From NCBI GenBank assembly GCA_017398425.1, contig JAFQFZ010000049.1, forward strand, positions 1 to 40,868: a DNA stretch of 40,868 nucleotides, read 5' to 3'. Below the pieces are notes generated by a model, which was not told the DNA's origin, did no database searches, and saw only the letters and a list, made by a program, of their open reading frames with translations. The position numbers and the translations under genes are program-made. The stretch comes from Clostridia bacterium. GTDB lineage: Bacteria > Bacillota > Clostridia > Oscillospirales > Acutalibacteraceae. The first letter of the stretch is position 1. Every line of letters begins with the position of its first letter. This document shows, piece by piece, positions 17,254 through 25,472 of the stretch.

Positions 17254-17310
17254 GCCACCGAGACCATTCGCCGTAAGGAAGGCAAGGCCGGCGGTAAGGG
17301 CAAGAAATAA
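17251..17310 (+). other. Vestigial or readthrough tail of rplF behind the TAG codon
   Basis: Same frame as rplF. Encodes ATETIRRKEGKAGGKGKK after TAG, matching the conserved L6 C-terminal tail, then TAATAA and the rplR ribosome site AAGGAGG. No frameshift or further stop lies between TAG and TAA. Confidence 0.85.
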
Positions 17311-17328
17311 TAAGGAGGGTATGAGACT

Positions 17329-17688
17329 ATGGTCAGCAAAAAAGATAGCAACAAAGCTCGTCTGCACCGCCATCTGCGCGTGCGCGGCAAGATCAGCGGC
17401 ACCGCAGCTCGTCCCCGCCTGAGCGTCTATCGTTCTTCGAAGAACATCTCTGCTCAGATCATCGACGACGTGGCCGGCGTGACGCTGGTGGCGGCTTCGA
17501 CGGTCGAGAAGAGCTTCACCGAGAACGGTGGCAACAAGGATGCGGCGAAGGCGATCGGCAAGTTGATCGCTGAGCGTGCCATCGAGAAGGGTATCACCGA
17601 GGTCGTGTTTGACCGCGGCGGTTATGTGTATCACGGCCGTGTTCAGGAATTGGCCGAAGGCGCCCGTGAGGGCGGCCTCAAATTCTAA
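17329..17688 (+). CDS. rplR: 50S ribosomal protein L18
   Basis: 119 residues. Carries 5S rRNA into the large subunit. [18 protein letters not shown] and [20 protein letters not shown] are typical. AAGGAGG lies right behind the double stop of the rplF tail. Confidence 0.98.
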   Translation: MVSKKDSNKARLHRHLRVRGKISGTAARPRLSVYRSSKNISAQIIDDVAGVTLVAASTVEKSFTENGGNKDAAKAIGKLIAERAIEKGITEVVFDRGGYVYHGRVQELAEGAREGGLKF

Positions 17689-17706
17689 GAGAAGGAGGAA
17701 ACTACT

Positions 17707-18225
17707 TTGGCCAGAAATGAGCGTAATACGCAGCACAACAACAACGAGCCGGAGATGAAAGAGCGCATTGTTGCCATTAACCGCGTCAGCAAGACCGTTA
17801 AGGGCGGCCGCATCTTCAAGTTCGCGGCGCTGGTTGTCGTCGGTGACGGCAAGGGCACCGTGGGCTTCGGTCTCGGTAAAGCAGGCGAAGTTCCCGATGC
17901 GATCCGCAAGGGCATCGAGGACGCTAAGAAGCACCTGATCACCATCTCGCTGAAGGGTGATACCATTCCGCACGAAGTGATCGGCAAGTTCGGCGCCGGC
18001 GAGGTTCTCATGAAGCCCGCCGCCCCCGGTACCGGCGTTATCGCCGGCGGTGCGGTCCGTGCGGTCGTGGAAGCGGCCGGCATTAAGGATATCCGCGCCA
18101 AGGCGCTTCGTTCCAACAATCCCTGCAATGTGGTCAGCGCGACGATGGAGGGTCTGTCCCGCCTTCGCACTGCTGAGCAGGCGGCTGCCATCCGTGGCAA
18201 ATCCGTCAAAGAAATTTTGGGTTAA
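17707..18225 (+). CDS. rpsE: 30S ribosomal protein S5
   Basis: 172 residues. S5 takes part in decoding accuracy and the mRNA entry tunnel. RNA-binding loop [19 protein letters not shown] is complete, followed by the ribosomal S5 C-terminal domain with [18 protein letters not shown]. Start is TTG at 17707, with GAAGGAGG upstream; the beginning ARNERN fits the family. Confidence 0.97.
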   Translation: MARNERNTQHNNNEPEMKERIVAINRVSKTVKGGRIFKFAALVVVGDGKGTVGFGLGKAGEVPDAIRKGIEDAKKHLITISLKGDTIPHEVIGKFGAGEVLMKPAAPGTGVIAGGAVRAVVEAAGIKDIRAKALRSNNPCNVVSATMEGLSRLRTAEQAAAIRGKSVKEILG

Positions 18226-18240
18226 CGGAGGGAACGGAAC

Positions 18241-18420
18241 ATGGCTAACATTACTGTTAAATTGGTTCGCAGCCTGATCGGTTGCAAAAAGGATCAAATC
18301 GCCACCGCGAATTCCCTCGGTCTTCGCAAGATCGGCGACACCACGTCCCAGCCCGACAACGCGGCTACCCGTGGTAAGATCACTAAGATTACTCACCTCG
18401 TTGAGGTGACCGAAGCGTAA
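18241..18420 (+). CDS. rpmD: 50S ribosomal protein L30
   Basis: 59 residues, the standard bacterial length. VKLVRSLIGCKKDQIATANS, then LGLRKIGDT and the C-terminal ITHLVEV segment identify it. ATG behind GGAGG; sits between rpsE (15 bp) and rplO (23 bp) as in other Firmicutes. Confidence 0.97.
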   Translation: MANITVKLVRSLIGCKKDQIATANSLGLRKIGDTTSQPDNAATRGKITKITHLVEVTEA

Positions 18421-18443
18421 GATAGAGCAAGGAGGTGCTACAA

Positions 18444-18884
18444 ATGAAGCTTCATGAGCTTTCTCCGGCCCCCGGCTCTGTCCGTGAGGTCAAGAGAATC
18501 GGCAGAGGTCACGGCTCCGGCCAAGGCAAAACTGCCGGTAAAGGCCACAAAGGTCAAAAGGCCCGTGCGGGTCGCGGCATGCGCCCCGGTTTCGAAGGTG
18601 GCCAGATGCCCTTGCAAAGACGTATCCCGAAGCGTGGCTTCGTGAACGTGTTTGCGACGAACTATGCGATCATCAACATCGCGCAGCTCAACAAATTTGA
18701 AGACGGCGCGGTGGTGGATACCGCGGCACTTAAGGCGGCCGGCCTTGTGAAAGATTCCAAAGACGGCGTCAAGGTGCTCGGCAACGGCGAGTTGTCCAAG
18801 AAGCTCACCGTCCAGGTCGCAGCCTACTCCGAGTCCGCTAAGGCGAAGATCGAAGCGGCCGGTGGAAAGGCTGAGGTGATCTGA
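18444..18884 (+). CDS. rplO: 50S ribosomal protein L15
   Basis: 146 residues from ATG 18444; AAGGAGG at 18430-18436 rules out the in-frame GTG at 18435, which lies inside it. Gly/Lys-rich N-terminal extension [20 protein letters not shown] and the [17 protein letters not shown] motif are diagnostic. Stop TGA, two bases before secY. Confidence 0.97.
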   Translation: MKLHELSPAPGSVREVKRIGRGHGSGQGKTAGKGHKGQKARAGRGMRPGFEGGQMPLQRRIPKRGFVNVFATNYAIINIAQLNKFEDGAVVDTAALKAAGLVKDSKDGVKVLGNGELSKKLTVQVAAYSESAKAKIEAAGGKAEVI

Positions 18885-18886
18885 TT

Positions 18887-20206
18887 ATGTTTCAGACGAT
18901 GCGCAATGCCTGGCAAATCAGAGAACTTCGCAGCAAACTGTTATACACCCTGTTGATCCTGCTCATTTTCCGCATCGGCTCGGCGATCCCCGTGCCGTTC
19001 GTGGATGCGAGCGCGGTCACTCCGGAAATGACCGGTCCGATGGCGCTGGTTTCGATGATCTCCGGTGGCGGTTTCTCCTCGGCGACTCTGTTCGCCCTGT
19101 CGATCACCCCGTACATCAACTCCAGCATCATCATCCAGCTTCTGACCGTCGCGATCCCGCCCCTCGAGCGTTTGGCGAAAGACGGCGAGAACGGACGCAA
19201 GAAGCTGGCGCAGATCACCCGCTACGTCACCGTGGCGCTCGGTCTGCTGCTTGGTACCGCGTACTACTTCATGCTTCGCAATCAGTACAACGCGGTTCCG
19301 CTGTACAACAATCCGATCGACATCCTGTATGCCGTGACCATCATCCTCTGCTTCACCGCCGGTTCCGCATTGATCATGTGGCTGGGTGAGCAGATCAACG
19401 AGAAGGGCATCGGCAACGGCATTTCGCTCCTGCTCTTTGCGGGTATCATTTCGAATGTGCCGTCGGGCGTCGTGTTCTTGTACGATGCGTTGGTCGGCCA
19501 GGGCTTCCTGGCGGAAGGCGGCGCCAATGTGGGCAACATCATCGGTGTGTTTGTCGTGTTGGTGTTGTTCCTCGCGATGATCGCGTTCATCGTGTTTTCC
19601 ACGAACGCGGAACGCCGCATCCCCGTGCAGTATGCCAAGCGTGTGGTCGGTCGTAAAATGTACGGCGGCCAGAACACCTTCATCCCGATCAAAGTCAACA
19701 TGTCCGGCGTTATGCCGATCATCTTGGCGGTCTCCATGCTGTCGTTGCCGTCCATCATTGCGATGTTTGCCGGTAAGACGGAGGAGTGGTCCGGATTCCT
19801 CAGTGTGTTCTCTTCGTCGCACTGGTTCTACTCCCTGTTGTACTTCGTCCTGATCATCGCGTTTGCGTTCTTCTATGTGACGATCCAGTACAACCCCGTG
19901 GAGATGGCGAACAACCTTCGCCGCAACAGTGGTGCGATCCCCGGCTATCGTCCGGGCAAGCCCACTTCGGATTACATCAATCGTGTGCTTCGTAAGGTCA
20001 CCTTCATCGGCGCGCTCTTCCTGGGCGTCATTGCTGTGTTCCCGAGCTTGTTCACCATGACCATGTCGGCCTTGGGCAACAACTACTTCTCGATGATCAC
20101 CATCGGTGGTACGTCCATCATGATCGTGGTCAGCGTGGCTCTGGAAACCGTGCAGCAGATCGAAAGCCAGATGATGATGCGTCACTACAAAGGTTTCCTC
20201 GAGTGA
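18887..20206 (+). CDS. secY: Preprotein translocase subunit SecY
   Basis: 439 residues, the channel subunit of the Sec translocon in the cytoplasmic membrane. About ten hydrophobic helices are visible; the plug region and first helices (LLILLIFRIGSAIPVPFVD), GIGNGISLLLFAGI in the centre, and the cytoplasmic C5 loop with FYVTIQYNPVEMANNLRRN are all typical. Start ATG has only a weak ribosome site and follows rplO by two bases, so translation is probably coupled. Confidence 0.98.
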   Translation: MFQTMRNAWQIRELRSKLLYTLLILLIFRIGSAIPVPFVDASAVTPEMTGPMALVSMISGGGFSSATLFALSITPYINSSIIIQLLTVAIPPLERLAKDGENGRKKLAQITRYVTVALGLLLGTAYYFMLRNQYNAVPLYNNPIDILYAVTIILCFTAGSALIMWLGEQINEKGIGNGISLLLFAGIISNVPSGVVFLYDALVGQGFLAEGGANVGNIIGVFVVLVLFLAMIAFIVFSTNAERRIPVQYAKRVVGRKMYGGQNTFIPIKVNMSGVMPIILAVSMLSLPSIIAMFAGKTEEWSGFLSVFSSSHWFYSLLYFVLIIAFAFFYVTIQYNPVEMANNLRRNSGAIPGYRPGKPTSDYINRVLRKVTFIGALFLGVIAVFPSLFTMTMSALGNNYFSMITIGGTSIMIVVSVALETVQQIESQMMMRHYKGFLE

Positions 20207-20237
20207 TCGAATTGTCCGAACAGTCTTTGACGGCCAT

Positions 20238-20264
20238 CGGACGGGGAGTGTTGCTCCCCGTCCG
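20238..20264 (+). other. Perfect hairpin between secY and adk, no T-tract
   Basis: CGGACGGGGAG (20238-20248), loop TGTTG, CTCCCCGTCCG (20254-20264). Not followed by T residues, so it is more likely an mRNA processing or stability element than a terminator. It divides the ribosomal part of the spc operon from adk-map-infA. Confidence 0.7.
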
Positions 20265-20301
20265 GTGATGCCGATGTGAAAGAGGAAGGAGAACGTCAAC
20301 T

Positions 20302-20934
20302 ATGAATCTTATTCTTCTCGGCGCACCCGGCGCCGGCAAAGGCACCCAGGCAGAAGTGATCAGCGAGCATTTGCACATTCCCACCATTTCCACGGGTAAC
20401 ATTATCCGTGAAGCGTTGAAAAGCGGTACGGAACTCGGGCAGAAAGCCAAGTCCTTCATGGACTCGGGAGCGCTTGTCCCCGATGAGATCGTCATCGAGA
20501 TCATCAAAGAGCGCTTGACGGAGGACGATTGCCAAAACGGCTTCATCCTCGACGGCTTCCCCCGCACGATCCCCCAAGCCGAGGCGCTTGACCGTATGGG
20601 CGTTCAGATCGACCGCGTCATCGACATCGAAGTCGCAGACGACGTGATCGCCCGACGTGTATCGGGCCGCCGTGTTTGCCTGGCTTGCGGCGCGACCTAT
20701 CATCTCGACTACAAAAAGTCGAAGGTGGAGGGCGTGTGCGACAAGTGCGGCGACACCCTTGTTCAACGCAAGGATGACCACCCCGACACCGTCAAAGAAC
20801 GGTTGCAGGTGTATCACGATCAGACCGAGCCGCTGAAGTCCTATTACGAAGCGGCGGGCAAGCTGAAGATCGTCTACGGCCAGGAAGAGGTCAAAGATAC
20901 CTCGGCGCTGGTGTTGGCGGCTCTTGAGGGTTAA
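20302..20934 (+). CDS. adk: Adenylate kinase
   Basis: 210 residues; ATP + AMP = 2 ADP in the cytoplasm. P-loop GAPGAGKGT starts at residue 8; the AMP-binding FILDGFPRT motif and LID segment are present. The LID contains CLACG and CDKCGD, a Cys4 zinc site typical of Gram-positive and thermophile Adk. Sits between secY and map as in Bacillus and Clostridia. Confidence 0.98.
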   Translation: MNLILLGAPGAGKGTQAEVISEHLHIPTISTGNIIREALKSGTELGQKAKSFMDSGALVPDEIVIEIIKERLTEDDCQNGFILDGFPRTIPQAEALDRMGVQIDRVIDIEVADDVIARRVSGRRVCLACGATYHLDYKKSKVEGVCDKCGDTLVQRKDDHPDTVKERLQVYHDQTEPLKSYYEAAGKLKIVYGQEEVKDTSALVLAALEG

Positions 20935-20937
20935 GCC

Positions 20938-21684
20938 ATGATCGCCATTCACAGCCGTCGCGAATTGGAAGCGATGAAAGATGCCTGCCGCATCTCTGCG
21001 CAGGCACTGCAACTGGCAGGCGAGCTGATCCGTCCCGGTATCACCACCGGCGAGATCGACCGTGAGATTCGCCGCTTTATCGAGAGCACGGGTGCGAAAC
21101 CCAACTTTCTCGGTTACGGCGGGTTCCCGGCATCGGCCTGCATTTCGGTGAACGAAGAAGTCATCCACGGCATACCGGGTACGCGAGTGATCCGCGAGGG
21201 CGACATCGTCAGCGTGGACGTGGGAGCGTATTACAACGGCTACAACGGCGATAACGCCGCCACCTTTGCCGCAGGCGCGATCAGCGCCGAAAAGCAAGGA
21301 CTGCTGGACGCGACGCGCGAAGCGCTCTTCGAGGGCATCCGTGCGGCACAGCCCGGCAATCGGGTGGGCGACATCGGCGCCGCCGTGCAAGCGTATGTCG
21401 AGGCACGTGGTTACTCGGTTGTACGACAATTTGTCGGCCACGGAGTAGGCACGAACCTACATGAAGATCCGAACGTACCGAACTTCGGTACGCCGGGACG
21501 CGGCCCGCGGCTGCTCCCCGGCATGACCATTGCCATCGAGCCCATGATCAACATGGGAACCTACGACGTGCGCGTACTCGATGATAAGTGGACGGTCGTC
21601 ACTGCGGACGGCCGCCCCTCCGCACACTTTGAGCATACGATCGCCATCACCTCGGACGGTCCGGTCATTTTGACCCAGCCGTGA
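20938..21684 (+). CDS. map: Methionine aminopeptidase, type I
   Basis: 248 residues; removes the initiator Met from new proteins. The five metal ligands are visible: two Asp in SVDVGAYYNGYNGDNAATF, His in VGHGVGTNLHEDP, Glu in IAIEPM and Glu in HFEHTIAIT. Starts three bases after the adk stop, with ribosome site GAGGG inside the adk end. Confidence 0.98.
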   Translation: MIAIHSRRELEAMKDACRISAQALQLAGELIRPGITTGEIDREIRRFIESTGAKPNFLGYGGFPASACISVNEEVIHGIPGTRVIREGDIVSVDVGAYYNGYNGDNAATFAAGAISAEKQGLLDATREALFEGIRAAQPGNRVGDIGAAVQAYVEARGYSVVRQFVGHGVGTNLHEDPNVPNFGTPGRGPRLLPGMTIAIEPMINMGTYDVRVLDDKWTVVTADGRPSAHFEHTIAITSDGPVILTQP

Positions 21685-21703
21685 GAAAGGGAGGGTGAGT
21701 CCG

Positions 21704-21961
21704 ATGCTCGAACCCAGGCAGTTGGTGCTCTCGGTCGCGGGTCGCGACAAGGGACAACTGTTGGCGGTGGTGCGACAGGACGAACACGGTGTGTGGCTTG
21801 CCGACGGCAAGCGCCGACCGCTGGAGCGCCCGAAATGCAAAAACCCCCGCCATATTCGACCGCTCAAGCAAACGCTCGACGGGAAAGCCATGACGACCGA
21901 TCGTGCTCTGCGGCGCGCGTTGCGACAAGCGACGGGGCGTTTTGCGGAAAACGACGCATAA
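21704..21961 (+). CDS. KOW-domain RNA-binding protein (L14e/L6e-like)
   Basis: 85 residues. Begins LEPRQLVLSVAGRDKGQLLAVV, a KOW-type beta-barrel start, and contains KCKNPRHIRPLKQ. A small protein of this kind lies between map and infA in many Clostridia; its target is not established. Start is ATG 21704, since GGGAGG at 21688-21693 is too close to the in-frame GTG at 21695. Confidence 0.8.
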   Translation: MLEPRQLVLSVAGRDKGQLLAVVRQDEHGVWLADGKRRPLERPKCKNPRHIRPLKQTLDGKAMTTDRALRRALRQATGRFAENDA

Positions 21962-21995
21962 GCGACCGCGGGTCGCTTGAAAGGGAGGTTACGGA

Positions 21996-22214
21996 ATGTC
22001 CAAGGCGGATGTGATCGAATTGGAAGGTACCGTTGTGGAAGCATTGCCCAACGCAACGTTCCAAGTTGAACTGGCCAACGGCCGTCAGATCCTGGCTCAT
22101 ATCTCCGGCAAACTGCGCATGAACTTCATTCGCATCCTGCCGGGTGATAAGGTTACGGTGGAGATGTCCCCCTATGACCTGACTAAGGGCCGTATCACAT
22201 GGCGTACGAAGTAA
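21996..22214 (+). CDS. infA: Translation initiation factor IF-1
   Basis: 72 residues, standard length, single OB-fold. [20 protein letters not shown], then [16 protein letters not shown] and the GRITWR(T/F)K ending identify it. It binds the 30S A site at initiation. GGGAGG precedes the ATG. Confidence 0.98.
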   Translation: MSKADVIELEGTVVEALPNATFQVELANGRQILAHISGKLRMNFIRILPGDKVTVEMSPYDLTKGRITWRTK

Positions 22215-22222
22215 GATCCGAC

Positions 22223-22273
22223 GCGCGCGGGTGAATCGCGCGCCCATCACGACAAACCGGTGCGTATGCACCG
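22223..22273 (+). other. Two hairpins between infA and rpmJ
   Basis: GCGCGCG/CGCGCGC (22223-22243, 7-nt loop) and CGGTGC-GTAT-GCACCG (22258-22273). The second ends directly at the AAGGAGG of rpmJ. No T-tract in either. Confidence 0.6.
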
Positions 22274-22288
22274 AAGGAGGTATTCGTT

Positions 22289-22402
22289 ATGAAAGTCAGA
22301 CCTTCTGTGAAGAAAATCTGCGAAAAGTGCAAAGTCATCAAGCGCAAAGGCCGCATCATGGTGATTTGCGAGAACCCGAAGCATAAGCAGCGTCAAGGCT
22401 AA
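22289..22402 (+). CDS. rpmJ: 50S ribosomal protein L36, zinc-binding
   Basis: 37 residues: [20 protein letters not shown] and onward. The zinc ligands C11, C14, C27 and H32 are all present, the C+ form. Start ATG behind AAGGAGG. Smallest gene of the operon and easily missed by length cut-offs. Confidence 0.97.
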   Translation: MKVRPSVKKICEKCKVIKRKGRIMVICENPKHKQRQG

Positions 22403-22450
22403 TCAAAGCCGCTGCGATTCGTTATTTGCAATCGAAAGGAAGGATATATT

Positions 22451-22819
22451 ATGGCGCGTATTGCTGGTGTTGACCTGCCCAGAGATAAACGCATCGAAAT
22501 CGGCCTGACCTATATTTTCGGTATCGGCCGCAAGTCCGCTTGCGACATCCTCGCGGCGACCGGCGTGGACCCGGATATCCGTGTTCGCGACCTGACCGAG
22601 GACGACGTGTCGAAGCTCCGTGAATACATCGACAAGAACTACACCGTGGAAGGTGATCTTCGCCGCGACGTCGCGTTTGACATCAAACGCCTCATCGAGA
22701 TCGGTAGCTATCGCGGTCTGCGTCACCGCAAGGGCCTGCCCGTTCGCGGTCAGCGCTCCAAGACCAACGCTCGTACCCGCAAGGGCCCGAAGAAGACCAT
22801 CGCCAACAAGAAGAAGTAA
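22451..22819 (+). CDS. rpsM: 30S ribosomal protein S13
   Basis: 122 residues. Head protein contacting P-site tRNA and L5. [20 protein letters not shown], the H2TH region, and the basic tail [20 protein letters not shown] are diagnostic. Spacing of 48 nt from rpmJ, AAAGGAAGG before the ATG. Confidence 0.98.
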   Translation: MARIAGVDLPRDKRIEIGLTYIFGIGRKSACDILAATGVDPDIRVRDLTEDDVSKLREYIDKNYTVEGDLRRDVAFDIKRLIEIGSYRGLRHRKGLPVRGQRSKTNARTRKGPKKTIANKKK

Positions 22820-22835
22820 GCAGGAGGGATAAACA

Positions 22836-23243
22836 ATGGCTGCTGCAAAAGCTACTGCGCGCAAGGGTGCTACCCGTCGCCGCAAAGAACGCAAGAACAT
22901 TGAACGTGGCGCCGCGCATATCCAGTCCACGTTCAACAACACCATCGTCACCTTGACCGACCTTCAGGGCAACGCTCTTTCTTGGGCGTCTGCCGGTGAG
23001 CTCGGTTTCCGTGGCTCGAGAAAATCCACTCCGTTCGCTGCCCAGTCCGCTGCGGAAACCGCGGCGAAGGCGGCTATGGAGCACGGCCTGAAAACGGTCG
23101 AAGTGTATGTCAAGGGCCCGGGCGCCGGCCGTGAAGCCGCCATCCGCGCTCTGCAGTCTGCGGGTCTTGAGGTCACCATGATCAAAGACGTGACCCCCGT
23201 TCCGCACAACGGCTGCCGTCCGCCTAAGAGAAGACGCGTGTAA
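22836..23243 (+). CDS. rpsK: 30S ribosomal protein S11
   Basis: 135 residues. Platform protein near the Shine-Dalgarno helix. [37 protein letters not shown] and the C-terminal [12 protein letters not shown] are typical. ATG behind CAGGAGG. Confidence 0.98.
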   Translation: MAAAKATARKGATRRRKERKNIERGAAHIQSTFNNTIVTLTDLQGNALSWASAGELGFRGSRKSTPFAAQSAAETAAKAAMEHGLKTVEVYVKGPGAGREAAIRALQSAGLEVTMIKDVTPVPHNGCRPPKRRRV

Positions 23244-23258
23244 TCAGGAGGTATAACC

Positions 23259-23885
23259 ATGGCTAGATATACCGGTGCGGTGTGCCGTCAGTGCCGCCGC
23301 GAAGGACAAAAACTCTTTTTGAAGGGTGAGCGCTGCTATACCGGCAAATGCGCTCTCGAGCGCCGCAGCTATGCTCCGGGCCAACACGGCCAAGGCCGCA
23401 AGAAGGTCTCCGAGTATGGCAAGCAGCTGCGTACCAAGCAGTTTGCGAAGCGTTACTATGGCGTGCTGGAAGGCCAGTTCCGTCATTATTTCGAAATGGC
23501 TGAGAAGATGCACGGCGTGACCGGTACCAACTTGCTCAGCTTGCTGGAAGCTCGTCTGGACAACGTTGTGTACCGTCTGGGCTTTGCCAGCTCCCGTGCA
23601 CAGGCTCGTCAGCTTGTGACGCAGGGTCACTTTACGGTCAACGGCCGCAAAGTCAACGTCCCGTCGTTCCTTGTGAAGCCGGGCATGGTCGTTGCGATGA
23701 AGGAAGGCAGCCGTCAGCTCGGTCTGTTCAAGTCCATCATCGAGGCGAACGCGTCCCGCCCCGTGCCGAAGTGGTTGGAGCTCAACCGCGAGGCGCTCGA
23801 GGCGAAGGTCCTGGCTCTTGCCGCTCGTGAGGACGTCGATCTCCCGATCGAAGAGACCCTCATCGTCGAGTTGTATTCGAAGTAA
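23259..23885 (+). CDS. rpsD: 30S ribosomal protein S4, zinc-binding form
   Basis: 208 residues. Primary 16S-binding protein and S4-type RNA-binding domain ([20 protein letters not shown], then [17 protein letters not shown]). The N-terminus carries C9-x2-C12 ... C26-x4-C31, the zinc-binding version. In this place it precedes rpoA, as in many Clostridia. S4 is a known translational repressor of its operon in other bacteria. Confidence 0.97.
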   Translation: MARYTGAVCRQCRREGQKLFLKGERCYTGKCALERRSYAPGQHGQGRKKVSEYGKQLRTKQFAKRYYGVLEGQFRHYFEMAEKMHGVTGTNLLSLLEARLDNVVYRLGFASSRAQARQLVTQGHFTVNGRKVNVPSFLVKPGMVVAMKEGSRQLGLFKSIIEANASRPVPKWLELNREALEAKVLALAAREDVDLPIEETLIVELYSK

Positions 23886-23928
23886 TCAGCTCCCCGATAG
23901 AACGATTTTTCAAAACAATATTCGGCAT

Positions 23929-23951
23929 CGGTGCAACGCCGTGTTGCACCG
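23929..23951 (+). other. Perfect hairpin between rpsD and rpoA
   Basis: CGGTGCAAC, 5-nt loop, GTTGCACCG, about 30 nt before the rpoA start. No T-tract follows. Could be an RNase processing or translational control site in the alpha operon. Confidence 0.6.
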
Positions 23952-23980
23952 TTGTCGAGGCTACTTAAGGAGGGTTTTGC

Positions 23981-24934
23981 ATGATTGAGATTGAGAAGCC
24001 CAGAATTGAAGCGACCGACCTCGCCATCGACGGCACCTACGGTAAGTTTATCGTGGAGCCGCTGGAGCGCGGCTACGGCACGACGCTCGGCAACAGCCTG
24101 CGCCGCGTGCTGCTGTCCTCGCTGCCGGGCGTGGCGGTGACCTCCATCAAAGTGGATGGCATCCTGCACGAGTTCTCGACTGTGGAAGGCGTGAAGGAAG
24201 ATGTGACGGAGATCGTCCTGAACATCAAGGGTCTGTTCGCCCGCATCAACGGCGACGCTCCCAAGACCGTCTACATCGATGCCCAAGGTCCCTGCGAAGT
24301 GACGGCCGGTTCGATCAAGTGCGACAGCGAAGTGGAGATCCTCAACCCGGAGATGCACATCGCGACGCTTGGTGAGGGCGCAACCCTGCGCATGGAGATC
24401 AGCATGGATAAGGGTCGCGGCTATGTGCCCGCGGAGCGCAACAAGCAATTGCTCGCGCCCGTGATCGGTGTCATCCCCGTCGACTCCATCTACACCCCGG
24501 TTTCCAAGGTGAACTACACCGTTGAAAATACCCGCGTCGGTCAAATTACCGATTATGATAAGCTGACGCTGGAAGTGTGGACCAACGGCACGATTTCCGC
24601 CAAAGAAGCGGTCGCGCTCGGCGCGAAGGTGCTCACCGAGCACTTGAATCTGTTTGTGGATCTGTCCACCGAAGCCTATGCCGGCGACTCCATCATGGTG
24701 GAGAAGGACGACAAGAGCAAAGCTAAGATCCTCGACACGACGATCGAAGAGCTCGAACTCTCTGTCCGTTCGTTCAACTGCCTCAAGCGTGCCGGAATCA
24801 GCACCGTCGAAGACCTCATCTCCAAGTCGGAAGAGGACATGATGCGTGTGAGAAACCTCGGCCGCAAGTCGCTCGACGAAGTGATCAACAAGCTCGCTTC
24901 GCTCGGCTTCAGCCTGCGTCAAGACGAAGAGTAA
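23981..24934 (+). CDS. rpoA: RNA polymerase alpha subunit
   Basis: 317 residues. The N-terminal dimerisation domain ([20 protein letters not shown]) and the C-terminal DNA-binding domain ([16 protein letters not shown], then [12 protein letters not shown]) are both complete. The C-terminal domain binds UP elements and activators. TTAAGGAGGG precedes the ATG; rplQ follows after 18 bp. Confidence 0.99.
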   Translation: MIEIEKPRIEATDLAIDGTYGKFIVEPLERGYGTTLGNSLRRVLLSSLPGVAVTSIKVDGILHEFSTVEGVKEDVTEIVLNIKGLFARINGDAPKTVYIDAQGPCEVTAGSIKCDSEVEILNPEMHIATLGEGATLRMEISMDKGRGYVPAERNKQLLAPVIGVIPVDSIYTPVSKVNYTVENTRVGQITDYDKLTLEVWTNGTISAKEAVALGAKVLTEHLNLFVDLSTEAYAGDSIMVEKDDKSKAKILDTTIEELELSVRSFNCLKRAGISTVEDLISKSEEDMMRVRNLGRKSLDEVINKLASLGFSLRQDEE

Positions 24935-24952
24935 TTAAAGGAGTGAATTCTA

Positions 24953-25297
24953 ATGCCCGGAACGAGAAAGCTTGGCAGACCTACCGCATCGCGTATGGCT
25001 ATGCTGCGGGCTATGGTGACGTTTTTGCTCGAGAACGGCCGCATCGAGACCACGGTGACCCGTGCGAAGGAAGTGCGTTCGATGACCGAGAAAATGATCA
25101 CGATTGCTAAAAATCCCACGCTCGCCAACAAGCGTTTGGTGATGTCTTTCGTCACCAAAGAGAGCGTCTGCAAGAAACTGTTTGACGAAATCGCCCCGAA
25201 GTACGCGGAGCGTAACGGCGGCTACACCCGCATCATCAAGACCGGCGCCCGTCGCGGCGACGCGGCCGAGATGGCGATCATCGAGCTGGTGAAATAA
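24953..25297 (+). CDS. rplQ: 50S ribosomal protein L17
   Basis: 114 residues, last gene of the alpha operon. [19 protein letters not shown] and the closing [13 protein letters not shown] are characteristic. Located near the tunnel exit on the large subunit. A terminator follows after 26 nt. Confidence 0.98.
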   Translation: MPGTRKLGRPTASRMAMLRAMVTFLLENGRIETTVTRAKEVRSMTEKMITIAKNPTLANKRLVMSFVTKESVCKKLFDEIAPKYAERNGGYTRIIKTGARRGDAAEMAIIELVK

Positions 25298-25323
25298 GTT
25301 CGTCTCAAAAGCCATATAAAAAA

Positions 25324-25351
25324 GGAACGGATGAAAATCCGTTCCTTTTTT
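25324..25351 (+). terminator. Terminator of the S10-spc-alpha operon
   Basis: GGAACGGAT-GAAA-ATCCGTTCC (25324-25345), perfect 9-bp stem with GNRA loop, then T6; preceded by A-rich sequence so it could also work on the other strand. Between it and the next gene (25352-25472) I see nothing convincing apart from a TATAAA at 25435. Confidence 0.92.
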
Positions 25352-25472
25352 GTTTGCGAACAGCTGTGTCCTACCATCTGAAAAAAATTTCAAAAATACC
25401 CAAAATTCGTAAGGGAAACTCCATCCTGCGGTCGTATAAAGAGTGTAAAGCCCAATGAGAGGATGAAAAACT

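Noticed and set aside
16606-18396. 596-codon minus-strand frame opposite rplF-rpmD
   Set aside because: Antisense to five conserved ribosomal genes; no family resemblance.
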